NCBI GenBank assembly: GCA_964007475.1
Contig: OZ023274.1
Location: forward strand, 25,573,090-25,637,089
Length of the DNA stretch: 64,000 bases
DNA from: Hybos culiciformis
Lineage: Eukaryota > Arthropoda > Insecta > Diptera > Hybotidae
Reading direction: 5' to 3'
Shown here: positions 1-9,415 of the stretch, in pieces
How positions within the stretch are numbered: the stretch's first letter is position 1
Layout of the letters: each line of letters starts with the position of its first letter
Notes under the pieces: model-generated
Told to the model about the DNA's origin: nothing
Database searches by the model: none
Seen by the model: only the letters and a program-made list of their open reading frames with translations
Translations under genes and position numbers: made by a program

Positions 1-185
1 AATTTTCGCAGTTTTTTTGACACTTTGCTTAATTGGACTCACAAATGTAAGTAACGATTATTAGTTTCATGCTGGCTTCATTTTGTATACAAAAAAAATT
101 TTAGGCTCGTCAACAAAGACGTATGAATTCTGAAGGCAAATTTGGCAATCGTTGTGAAGGCTTGCATTGCTCAGACTCATGTTGA
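1..185 (+). CDS. Possible 3' part of a small secreted cysteine peptide gene (two exons)
   Basis: The gene would be cut by the left window edge. Bases 2-46 read as a hydrophobic stretch (IFAVFLTLCLIGLTN) like the end of a signal peptide. A perfect donor (gtaagt) follows at 47 and an acceptor (ttttag) ends at 104. This gives a 58-bp intron, a usual size for a short fly intron. Exon 2 (105-185) continues in phase 0 with ARQQRRMNSEGKFG and then a four-cysteine-like tail (NRCEGLHCSDSC, three Cys) before TGA. Base composition here is less AT-rich than the surroundings. I recognise no family. A competing reading exists: another frame is also open across 113-208 (LKANLAIVVKACIAQTHVDK and onward), so the segment may instead be a decayed coding fragment. 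Confidence 0.28.
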
Positions 186-346
186 TAAATATGATCCACA
201 ACTTTATCGTAACTCGTAATGATGTCGATGAAGAAAGAGAAGCCAAACGGTGTCAGCCCAGGGTTGCCAACTCTTGACCGAGGAAAAACTGGAGTTGAAA
301 AAACAAAAAATGTAGATAGAAAAAATAATAAATTATAAATTACATT

Positions 347-793
347 TGTGCTTCACCCTTAAAAAAATTTAAGAATTTCAAATTCCTAATGTATTTTGTT
401 ACTGTGATTTAATGTCAAAAAAAAGTTTCACCCGAAAACTTTTTTTTGACATTAAATCACACTAACAAAATACATTACTTTTTTTCACTTTTTTTCATAA
501 ATTTCAAATATTAATGACAAAGCTGCCAGAGTAGGATTTTCTTTCCCTAAATTTAGAGGATTTTATAACATCGGGCAAAAATTATGAACAAAAAATTATT
601 GTACAAGAAAAATCAATTAGAATGACAGAACTTGAATTTCAAAATTTTTTTTTTGTTGTTGTGAATCTCAAATACACAACAGCGTGTATTTGAAATTCAC
701 AACAAAAAAAAATTGAAATTTTACACAACAAAATACATTAGGAATTTGAAATTCAAAATTTGAAATTCTTAAATTTTTTAAGGGTGAAGCACA
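347..793. mobile_element. Palindromic MITE nested in the hAT element
   Basis: Inverted ends of about 50 bp begin TGTGCTTCACCCTTAAAAAA and include aatttcaaattcctaatgta. The interior has further hairpins: a stem around 405-470 built on gatttaatgtcaaaaaa, and one around 663-705 built on caaatacacaac. There is no ORF and the target duplication is unclear. The related hAT at 45452-48046 lacks this block, so it is a later insertion. Confidence 0.6.
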
Positions 794-851
794 ATTATTA
801 TTAACATTAAACAAACGAAACATAAATTAAACCGCATATACAAAAATAGAG

Positions 852-1028
852 TACGATTCAAATCACTTGACCAATCCGTTATGCAATGCTTTCCCTTTCC
901 ATTACAAAATTCCATACAAAATTGCATGAGCTTTTTTTCTTAAAAAATTTCCCCTAAATTTTGTATGGAATTTTGTGATGGAAAGGGAAAGCTTTGCATA
1001 ACGGATTGGTCAAGTGATTTTAATCGTA
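852..1028. mobile_element. Short palindromic MITE with about 75-bp inverted repeats
   Basis: The two halves are near-perfect reverse complements. The left begins tacgattcaaatcacttgac and the right ends with its complement at 1028. The unpaired centre is only about 30 bp. No coding capacity. It lies inside the 259-1370 hAT derivative and was probably inserted after it. Confidence 0.65.
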
Positions 1029-1378
1029 GTCTAATTCAAATTAGAATAAAACTTTATAAAAAGTAATATAAAATAAATACAATAAATAAAAATACTTAAT
1101 AATTGAAATTAGAAAAAGATTAGTTAATTAATGAAATCAATTATTTCTTAAAGGTATATAATAACTTTGTTTTGGAACAAATGATACCATATCTAAATGA
1201 ATAATAAAGTAAAATGACATCTACTGGTGAATGGCTTGTGTGAATTTCTTTTTTACTTTAAAATTATTAATTTTGAAAAAAAACTGGTAAAATTTTAAAA
1301 AACCTGGAGACTGGAGTTTTAGTTGAAAAACTGGAAACTCCAGGGTAAAACACCCCAGTTGGCATCCCTGTGTCAGCC

Positions 1379-4300
1379 AAAGCCGATAAAGACTACTGAA
1401 TTACAAAAAAATGCCAAAATGTGAAACAAAAGCATGACACTGCTCAGCTTCAAGGGTTTTTGATTTTATTTTTGTGATCGTAGTGATCATATTCGTAATC
1501 GTATAGTGGAATATAATTCTTATCCAAAGTTGTTCACTTTGAAAGATTCGATTTCTAATTCAGATTTGTTTATCTTTAACTTTCGGTTTTAACAAATGAA
1601 AATCAAATACCTCGGGCATACCCCAACTGAAAAGGTTACTATACTAACATAAATATTGAAAAACTATTTCTCCAAATTTTGATAAAGTTCATAGTTATTT
1701 AATAAATAATTTTATAATTTTTCAAAGACAGTTAAGTAGCAATATTTTTTTTACGGTTATAATGCCTTGGTAGAAAAAATTCAAATTAATTTTAATTTCA
1801 ATTTCACATGTGTAAATATTTAATATTGCCTGAAACATAAATCAATAGTGGTCGAGTAAACGCAGTTGTTAATTCTTATATGCATGTTTTTAAATGTGGC
1901 TCCACTCCAAGTCAATGTGGCTTAAGTATTCAATATTCTTAAAATAAAATTTCATGTTCAGCCACGCGATCCGTAGAAGCATAATAAGTAGTATATAGTT
2001 GCTTGATAGAAGGGTTTTTCCAGCTGTGCGTGTATAACAATTTTATTTCAGCAAAAGTTCCAAAATTTATAAAAATTCTGGAATAAAATTAATTGGTGTG
2101 AGAAAAAAAGTATGGAAGTTAAATAATATTTAATTTTTTTTTTTCAAGTGAGATAAATTTATATAAAACGAATTAATTTACATAAATTTGAGAATTATAA
2201 CACGATTTATCAATTTGTCACACAAATATTCTGTCTTTTTGATTTCTCTAGAAGAAATCTTTTAAAAGTAATTAAAAAAATTTATTTAATTTTTTTTCTT
2301 CTTTTGCCTGTTTTTATTTTTTTTTTCATTTGAAAATTAAAAGAAAATTTAATGGATTATGGAAAATTTCATTATAAATCTTCATAACATTATAAGGAAA
2401 AGAAGAGAAAAAAAAACATTTCAAGGATAATAAAATTTATTAAAAAAGAAGTGATGCAATGGCATCAAACATGAAAAGAAAATGAGAAAATTTATAAGAA
2501 ACTTTTTATTGGATTACTTTTTTTTTATTACGGAAGAATAATTACTTTATTCTATAATAGATTCTATTACTTTGCTAGAGCGATACTAGATTGGGGAAAT
2601 TTTATCAGTATTTTAATATGAGAAGAATTTTGCAGAGAAGAACTTAGAAAGATTAATTTTTTTTTTTAAATTCGTGGAAATTTATGTCCATTAGCTAAAA
2701 ATTTTAATTTGTTTGAATTGTGTGAATATGGTAATTGAACCCAAAAAACTATTAGATAAAAATATAATTGATAATTAGATATGTATCGAATATATAGGAT
2801 TAAAACTTAAATTTGTGTAGGAAAAAAAAAATGTGTTCATAAAATCCTATTAATTCGCTTGCCTAGTTTTTATTATTTCGTCAAAATTCCCAGATGTGAT
2901 AGAATGAGCTTCGGAGATTCGTTTTCGGTTCACACCTCGAGAATGTGGAATGCTCGCTCATCAAAATTGTTCACGAAAGCTGGCGGAAGTTAGACTTACG
3001 ACTTGTGCCGCTTTAAGAAGAGTGAAAATGATTACCTACTAACTGTCCCACTTTTTAATCCCTTTTAAACTTCCTGTCCCCATTACGAAATCCATATTTC
3101 TTTAAGTATAAAAGGTATCCCACCTAGTGATTTGGTAACTTTAATAAAAAAAAATAAATTATAATGTAAGCTCTCTATATAGAACAATTTTTATACGCGG
3201 TAATGCTTAGCTACTTACATATCCCCAAATGGTAACAATTTTCCAATTTTCTATCATTATTTTGTCCAAAGCAACTCAAGGCGAAAGTAAATTAAAGAAA
3301 TAATACTTTGCAAGTAAACATTCTTGAAAGCATTATATTTCCGTAAACTCTGAGCTCACCATTAGTGGCTAAATGAGCGCATTTTTTCTCATATTATAAA
3401 GATTTTGTCTGACTGATTGACGTAGATCCGAATGAACTGAAGTCGCAAACACGAAATTTAGAAAGAATAGGTATCGATTTCTTACGTATGCACCCAAGAG
3501 AATAAAGAGATTTCTAAACACGGGCCATAAATTAAAACTTGTGAAGAAAGTTCAAATTTTTAAAATCATTATTATAAAATAAATTTACATTTTTAAAATT
3601 TAATTAATTTTTTCAGTGTTCTAAGAAATTAATTATATATATATTTTTTTTTTAACAAATTGATATATTAATTTTCCTGTAAAAATAAAGACAAAAAATA
3701 CTATTCAAGCTAAGAGTAAATTTTTTTTTTTATTAAAATTATTTTAATTCCCATAAATTCTTAATACACATTATATTATATACATAGTTTTTTAACCCAT
3801 TTTTTCATTTTGCTTTAAATTTAACAATTAAAATTTAAGTTAAAAAAATTGCCATTCAGTACATTGCACCATTTTTGTATTCCCATCAAAAGAAATTAAA
3901 TTCATTTTCAACAACGATTTTATATAAATTTTGTTGAAAAAATGGAACATGTTAAGAAATTTTATGCAATGCTTTTTAAAAAAAAATAAAATAAAAATTG
4001 GAGCGAAAATTTCTGTTGTGAAATTATTATTATTTTTTTCTTCCTAAAATTAATTCATAATTGCATTTTGTGGACAAGAAAATATCATTCAAATAAAAAA
4101 TTGGCGGAAAATGAATTTTTAACGAATAGATGACGATTAGTGTAGTTATACTTATATTCATTTATAACTTATATATGAAGAAATTCATGAATGTGATTTT
4201 CATAATACTGTATGTGTCTCATTTTAGTTTCATACATTATACATTTAAAATACATAGCTATTCAATTTATTTTGTATACCTTTAATAATTTTAGTTGGGG

Positions 4301-4682
4301 AGACTCACAGTAATTTTCTGAACCGATTTCAAACAAAATTTAGCATTAATCTTACTTTTAAAAAAATTTACTTTTTTCTAAATGTATTAAATATAGGTAT
4401 TAAATATAGGTAATAATTAAAAAAATTGTTATTATATTTGAATTTGGGGGGTATCAATTAGGTAGGGACATGAATAACAAAAAATATTTTTTACAAGTTT
4501 GAAAAGGTTAATATCAAAATAAATAAACAATTAAAGTTCCTTGAATTTTTAGATGTTGTTAAAAATTTGTTGCCTCTTCAAAAAAAATAATTGTTTCATA
4601 AAATTTTTACTCCAAATTTGATAGTTCTCTGATATGTTCTCACTGTGTCGTTCAAAAGTGCAAAAATAAAAGCACTGTAAAA
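1379..4682. other. Intergenic, no gene recognised
   Basis: Very AT-rich with many A and T runs. Bases 2870-3060 are noticeably less AT-rich, but no supported reading frame or repeat was seen there. No RNA gene recognised. Confidence 0.5.
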
Positions 4683-6530
4683 TTAAATTCTTTGATAATA
4701 AATTGTCATTTTATTTATTATTTTTATAATTCTGTTAGTATCAGAAGTTAAAAGTTCTCCAATAAAAATAATAACAGACACAATTATTGCAAGCCCATAA
4801 AAATATGTTATATACAAGAAATGTGATAATGTTAATGTATTCTTATATTTCTGATTAACTTTAATGAATTCCATTTGATCACTCTTAACAATATCCCGTT
4901 TACTTTCTTCATTCCAATAATTTTGTAATCCAGTTTCTTTGACACGCATTAAATAGTATTTCAAACGTGATTGAAATGGTGATTCTAATTTCATTGAAAA
5001 AATCATAAAATTAGAACGTAAACACATATCTGACATTCTCATTAATTTTCGTGATGAATATTTTTGTTTATATAACAAAAATTCTAATCTGTCAATATGT
5101 GATGTGTATGCAAATGTTGTATTCAAAGCGTTACGATGTTTACGAAATACTTCGACATGAGCGGGTATTAGAAGTTCCTTAAAATTATCATAATTTGTTA
5201 TAGATTTTAATAAATCAATTTCATTTTCTACAACCATTATTTTAATATTTTTCATTTTTAAATCATTAAAATTTGTTATTTGTTTTTCATAAATTGCTAT
5301 TCGAAGCATTGAAAATAATAGACCCAAATAAAATTGTGTTAATATGAAACCTAATGCACTGTAAAATATTTTCAAATAATTTGAATTATTATAATTTAAT
5401 GGTGGTGCATATAAAATTGCCGTAACACTTATTAAATATGCCTGACCAAATAAATCTAATGTATCATCATTTTCAGTTTCAAATCTTAATATTATAAATT
5501 CCAATAGTGTTATATAAATAATGGTAGCAATAACAATTAACCATACTTCAATTGAAAATGGTAATATAAAATATAATGATGGATGTATTTCATGACTGTA
5601 TGGTACAAATAGACACCATGGATTCAAATCATATGGATATGAATTAATTAATTTATCATCTGTATCTGTTAATAATAAATATGAATGAAAACTTATTTCA
5701 GTAAAATTTGTTTTATAAACTGAATTGTAAACTGTTTGTGATGTTTCATTTTTTAATTTAATTAATTTAAATGTACCATTTATATAAATAATAAAATTTT
5801 CAAATAATTTCGATGATAAACCACAATTTTTTTTTAAACCTTTTAAATTTTTTATATAAAATGTTCGTGGTATATCAAAAACAACATAAGATTTAAATTC
5901 AAATTTTTTAACATTATTCATTTTATTTGGAAAAAGTAAATTCGAATTATTATTATTATTATTATTTTTTGCTATTGAAGTTAAATTTTTTATTTGAATT
6001 TTCGGAAATGGATCAAAATTGAAAATATTAATTAAACTACTATTATTGTTGTCTTCAAAAATTACAAGTGAATTAATATATCTTTGAAACCATAAAAAAT
6101 CCATGAATATATTTAAATTATTAGTAATTGTTAAATTAGGATTTTTATTATTAAAAATAAATATAATTTCCATTATGTGAATTTTAATTAAAACTTTTTG
6201 TACTATTTCTAAAATTTTATCATTTTGATTTTCAAGAAATACAATACTGAAAATTTCTTTATTGAAATATTGATAGCTCTTAAAAATATTTTTGTTATCG
6301 GTCGATGATAGTTTTATTATTGGAATATTAAAATTATTATTTAATTTTATTAAAAAGTCATCAAATTTTGTAATATTTTCTTGATTATTATTATTATTAA
6401 ATATTATGAAAGTTCTAAAATTATAAAAGTTATATTGAATTTCGACGATTTTTGTTATTAAATCAAGATTTATTTCTAAAGTTTGTTGAATTATTAACAT
6501 TAAAATTAGAAAATTGAAAATAAATTTCAT
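4683..6530 (-). CDS. Divergent insect ionotropic receptor (IR), 615 aa, single exon
   Basis: This is a variant glutamate-receptor-like cation channel subunit of chemosensory neurons. Residues 1-19 form a signal peptide. Residues 20-210 form a poorly conserved extracellular domain with Asn runs (45-49, 189-195). Lobe S1 follows (about 215-323) and ends in PYDLNPWCLFVPYS. Then come M1 (about 325-347), a pore loop (about 358-376, FGQAYLISVTAILYAPP), M2 (about 387-409), S2 (about 425-565) and M3 (about 570-592) with a short cytoplasmic tail. This order is the IR/iGluR layout. The canonical channel motif SYTANLAAF is absent, and the equivalent segment reads FILTQFYLGLLFSML. That fits the fast-evolving divergent IRs of flies (IR20a-type clade), often intronless and expressed in taste organs. 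Length fits the family. The frame is intact, so it is probably functional. The exact subfamily is not assignable by eye. Confidence 0.85.
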   Translation of the reverse strand: MKFIFNFLILMLIIQQTLEINLDLITKIVEIQYNFYNFRTFIIFNNNNNQENITKFDDFLIKLNNNFNIPIIKLSSTDNKNIFKSYQYFNKEIFSIVFLENQNDKILEIVQKVLIKIHIMEIIFIFNNKNPNLTITNNLNIFMDFLWFQRYINSLVIFEDNNNSSLINIFNFDPFPKIQIKNLTSIAKNNNNNNNSNLLFPNKMNNVKKFEFKSYVVFDIPRTFYIKNLKGLKKNCGLSSKLFENFIIYINGTFKLIKLKNETSQTVYNSVYKTNFTEISFHSYLLLTDTDDKLINSYPYDLNPWCLFVPYSHEIHPSLYFILPFSIEVWLIVIATIIYITLLEFIILRFETENDDTLDLFGQAYLISVTAILYAPPLNYNNSNYLKIFYSALGFILTQFYLGLLFSMLRIAIYEKQITNFNDLKMKNIKIMVVENEIDLLKSITNYDNFKELLIPAHVEVFRKHRNALNTTFAYTSHIDRLEFLLYKQKYSSRKLMRMSDMCLRSNFMIFSMKLESPFQSRLKYYLMRVKETGLQNYWNEESKRDIVKSDQMEFIKVNQKYKNTLTLSHFLYITYFYGLAIIVSVIIFIGELLTSDTNRIIKIINKMTIYYQRI

Positions 6531-6560
6531 AATGGCTTTTTTTTATCGCACTTTTTTTTT

Positions 6561-6570
6561 TTATATAAAA
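6561..6570 (-). promoter_or_regulatory. Possible TATA-like element upstream of the IR gene
   Basis: On the minus strand this reads ttttatataa about 31 bp before the ATG at 6530. Such strings are common in this AT-rich DNA, so it is only a candidate. The whole 5' flank between the ATG and the MITE is 119 bp. Confidence 0.2.
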
Positions 6571-6649
6571 ATCAAATTTTTCTATTCAAACCAAGAATCG
6601 CGAAATAAAAATAAAATTTATAAAATTTTTCCTTATTAAATACTTCTAA

Positions 6650-7028
6650 GGGGCTGTTCACAAATTACGTAACGGCCTAGGGGGGGGTTTGATAATTTGT
6701 TACGGTTTGTTACGGCAGGGGGGGGGGGGGGGTGTGTTTATAAAAATGTTATGTAACCAAATTTCCTCCTTTTTATAAAAAAATTACACTAAATATAATA
6801 TTAATGCACGCAAAAAAAAACTTAAGTTATAATGAATTTTGTTTTGATTATTCGATTAAAAAAATTGTTCAAAAAGTAATTTAAAAAGTGTTTAACTTTT
6901 GTTACGTTATTCTTCTGTGGGGGGGGGGGGGAGGGGGGGGGTCTTCGGAATTTGTTACGATCTGTTACTATGGGGGGGGGGGGTTAAAAAACGGCAAAAA
7001 AAGCGTTACGTAATATGTGAACAGTCCC
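6650..7028. mobile_element. PIF/Harbinger-type MITE with long G runs
   Basis: Inverted ends are GGGGCTGTTCACAAATTACG and GGGACTGTTCACATATTACG on the other strand. A TAA target duplication flanks it (6647-6649, 7029-7031), as in PIF/Harbinger elements. There is no transposase. Five G runs of 8-15 bases lie on the plus strand at 6680, 6718, 6919, 6933 and 6972. The 6899-7084 reading frame is an artefact of these runs. It is inserted 120 bp upstream of the IR start codon. Confidence 0.75.
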
Positions 7029-7031
7029 TAA

Positions 7032-7870
7032 TTACTTTTAATGTTTATTATATGTACAGCTTAATGACATTAAAAGTTAAATAAAAATATATATGTATGT
7101 CCCTATGTATACAAAATGTAATATTACAAAAAATATTTAATATGAATTTTGATGAAAAGATTACATAATGTACATAGAGGAACACATATTTTTGTTTGAC
7201 AATACTTAAATTGGTAAATTGTCAGTGTTTGTATAAGCAGAAACATGTTAAACATAGAGTGAGTATAATATTTTTTATATGTAAATAAAAAGTTTACTTA
7301 AATATATGTATGTATTACGTTAGGATAAGTTATTCAAATATGGAGCACAAAAAAAGATTTTGGAATTTCAGATATTGTCGGTACTCTGCCTCATAACTTC
7401 AGACAGTATACCAAATAGAGAGAACTGGGCATGTACTTAAATTTTTTTTTTGTTGAACAAAATGAATTTAGTGTCTTATCTCAAATGCAATGTGGTAAAT
7501 AAAGCTTATGTAATCCGTGCGTTGATGGATGTACTATAGATACATAATTATGTTATCGTTATGTTATGTTATCGTTATGTAACTTTTTTTCATCGATTAA
7601 GATTTTTGAATGTTAAGCTTAGATGTATATTTTATTTTGAGTAAAGTATAAGCATCTTTTTATTTATATAATTTTTATCGTTCCTGTAACCTCTTTTCCT
7701 TTTGGATTTTGATTTAAAATTCCTACAAAAAGGAATTGCACTTAAACTAGTAAGTAATTGAAAGTATTTCCCAGAAAGAAAATTATAATTTTTTATAATT
7801 TTTTGTTGTTTTGTAATCAAAAATTGAAGCTCCATAGTATTAATGTGGCCACTAAAGTATAATATTGTAA
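7032..7870. other. Intergenic, no gene recognised
   Basis: AT-rich spacer between the MITE and the next hAT element. A short tandem run (gttatcgttatgttatgtta) is seen near 7550-7580. The small minus frame at 7632-7835 has no recognisable features. Confidence 0.5.
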
Positions 7871-7878
7871 AACATAAG

Positions 7879-9407
7879 TAGTGTTTTCAACCCGGGTACC
7901 CGGGTGTCGGGTACCCGCAAATTTGACCATTATTTCGGGTATTTCAAAACCCGGGTAGTAACATCGGGTATCCGGGTATAAAAGTTTTGAAATTCAAACA
8001 GCAAATTTCAAAACCAAATTGCACAGTTATAGGCGAGCTTAAAAAATAATTTCGCATTCGAAAATTTGAAATATTGATTTACATGTTACATGTTACATGT
8101 TTTATAAGTTGGCCGTGTCCGAAATAAATTAATGCCCAGTAAATATTTGTTCACCAGGATATTTAATCGGTTGTGTTTTGGCCGTTTTTACTGGGTTTGT
8201 CTATATATTGGTTTCCCTTTATCCTCATTCCACAATTAAAAACAAAAAAAATTTGAAATTTTGTTCAAATCTTATCAGTTCCTTTGAAATTTTAATGAAC
8301 GCGTCTTGTTGTTAAAATTGAGAAAGATACATGCGTTTTTAAAATAAAAAATTAAAAATGATTAAAAAAATTTATAAAAAAAAAAATAATTTTTGATTAA
8401 AGTACTTAACACGTAAAAAAAAAATTAATAAAAAAAAATGCATTTTTAATTAAACTTAACAAATAAAAAAAATTTCAAATTTCAATAAAGTATTGTACAT
8501 AAAATTTTGCTTTTTTATAAATCAACATTTATTTTATTAATTTTTAGTTTTTTTTTATTTTTGTTATATTACAAGAGATAGAATATATTATAAATAAAAC
8601 TAATAAAAACAATTTTAGCTTTTTATTATTTTTAGAAAGAATTTGAGAAAATTTTAAGAAATCTTTCAGGAAGAAGCCCTTATATTTAAAAAAACCATAT
8701 TTGTGGAGAAGCCACTAATTTAATTTACTTTTATTTCATTTCGTTTCGTTTCTTTTTTATTGAATGATCAGGTAATGATACCTGCTAGAAGCGAACGCAT
8801 ATGTGAAAAATTTTCATAGACTACCCGGTGCCAATATCAGGTAATCACTGGGTTTCTCTAACCTAATATTAACTGGGTTTTCACCTATAAAATATTTACT
8901 GGGTGCTTAATTGAATTATTTTTATTTCAAAAACATAGAAAAAAAAATAGAATGTGTTTTTCTGAAAAAAATATTCTTTGTGCTTTTGATTAATCAAAAT
9001 ACTGCTGAGCTGAGGAAGTGAAATTAAAAATCGTAAGTGAAGAAAAATTATACAAATTGATGTTGTGCGCTCGATTGAATTTTTTGTCTTTGCATCTTGT
9101 AAAATGTCTGAGTCTGGAATTACTTTGAGAAATTAACATCCACTGAAACACTCGTAGCGTGTTTTTTCCATTGCTGGAATATTTTGTAGTAAATTAAGAA
9201 ATAAAATGAGCCCAGATACATTAAATGCTTTAATTTTTATAAAATATTATTTTCTTAATAAACAAAAAATTTAAATTATTAATGGGTTTTTTTCCAGTTT
9301 TTTTGTAATATTTCTTAATACCCGGGTAACCCGGGCTACCCGAAAACTTTGAAATATTACAACTCGAGTACCCGGATACTTTTATTTCCGGGTATTTGCA
9401 AACACTA
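7879..9407. mobile_element. Non-autonomous hAT transposon with CCCGGGTA-rich ends
   Basis: Inverted ends are TAGTGTTTTCAA and TAGTGTTTGCAA. An 8-bp target duplication AACATAAG lies at 7871-7878 and 9408-9415. Subterminal zones of about 110 bp are packed with copies of cccgggta/tacccggg, likely the binding sites of an absent transposase. No transposase ORF survives. The minus frame 9230-9427 merely reads through the right subterminal repeats. Confidence 0.8.
8135..8903. mobile_element. Probable nested element inside the 7879-9407 hAT
   Basis: Inverted ends CCCAGTAAATATTT (left) and AAATATTTACTGGGT (right) bracket it. Further actgggt motifs occur inside both ends (near 8187, 8849 and 8873), resembling subterminal motifs. 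No clear target duplication was found and there is no ORF. Confidence 0.4.
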
Positions 9408-9415
9408 AACATAAG

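Larger units (their letters stand above)
259..1370. mobile_element. Non-autonomous hAT transposon (same family as 45452-48046)
   Basis: Ends are CAGGGTTGCCAACT on the left and a matching inverted end (AGTTGGCATCCCTG) on the right. An 8-bp target duplication TGTCAGCC flanks it at 251-258 and 1371-1378, as expected for the hAT superfamily. Subterminal sequence (actggag, ggagactggag and similar motifs) matches the transposase-bearing copy at 45452-48046. No transposase is present. Two palindromic elements occupy much of the interior (347-793 and 852-1028). Confidence 0.85.
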
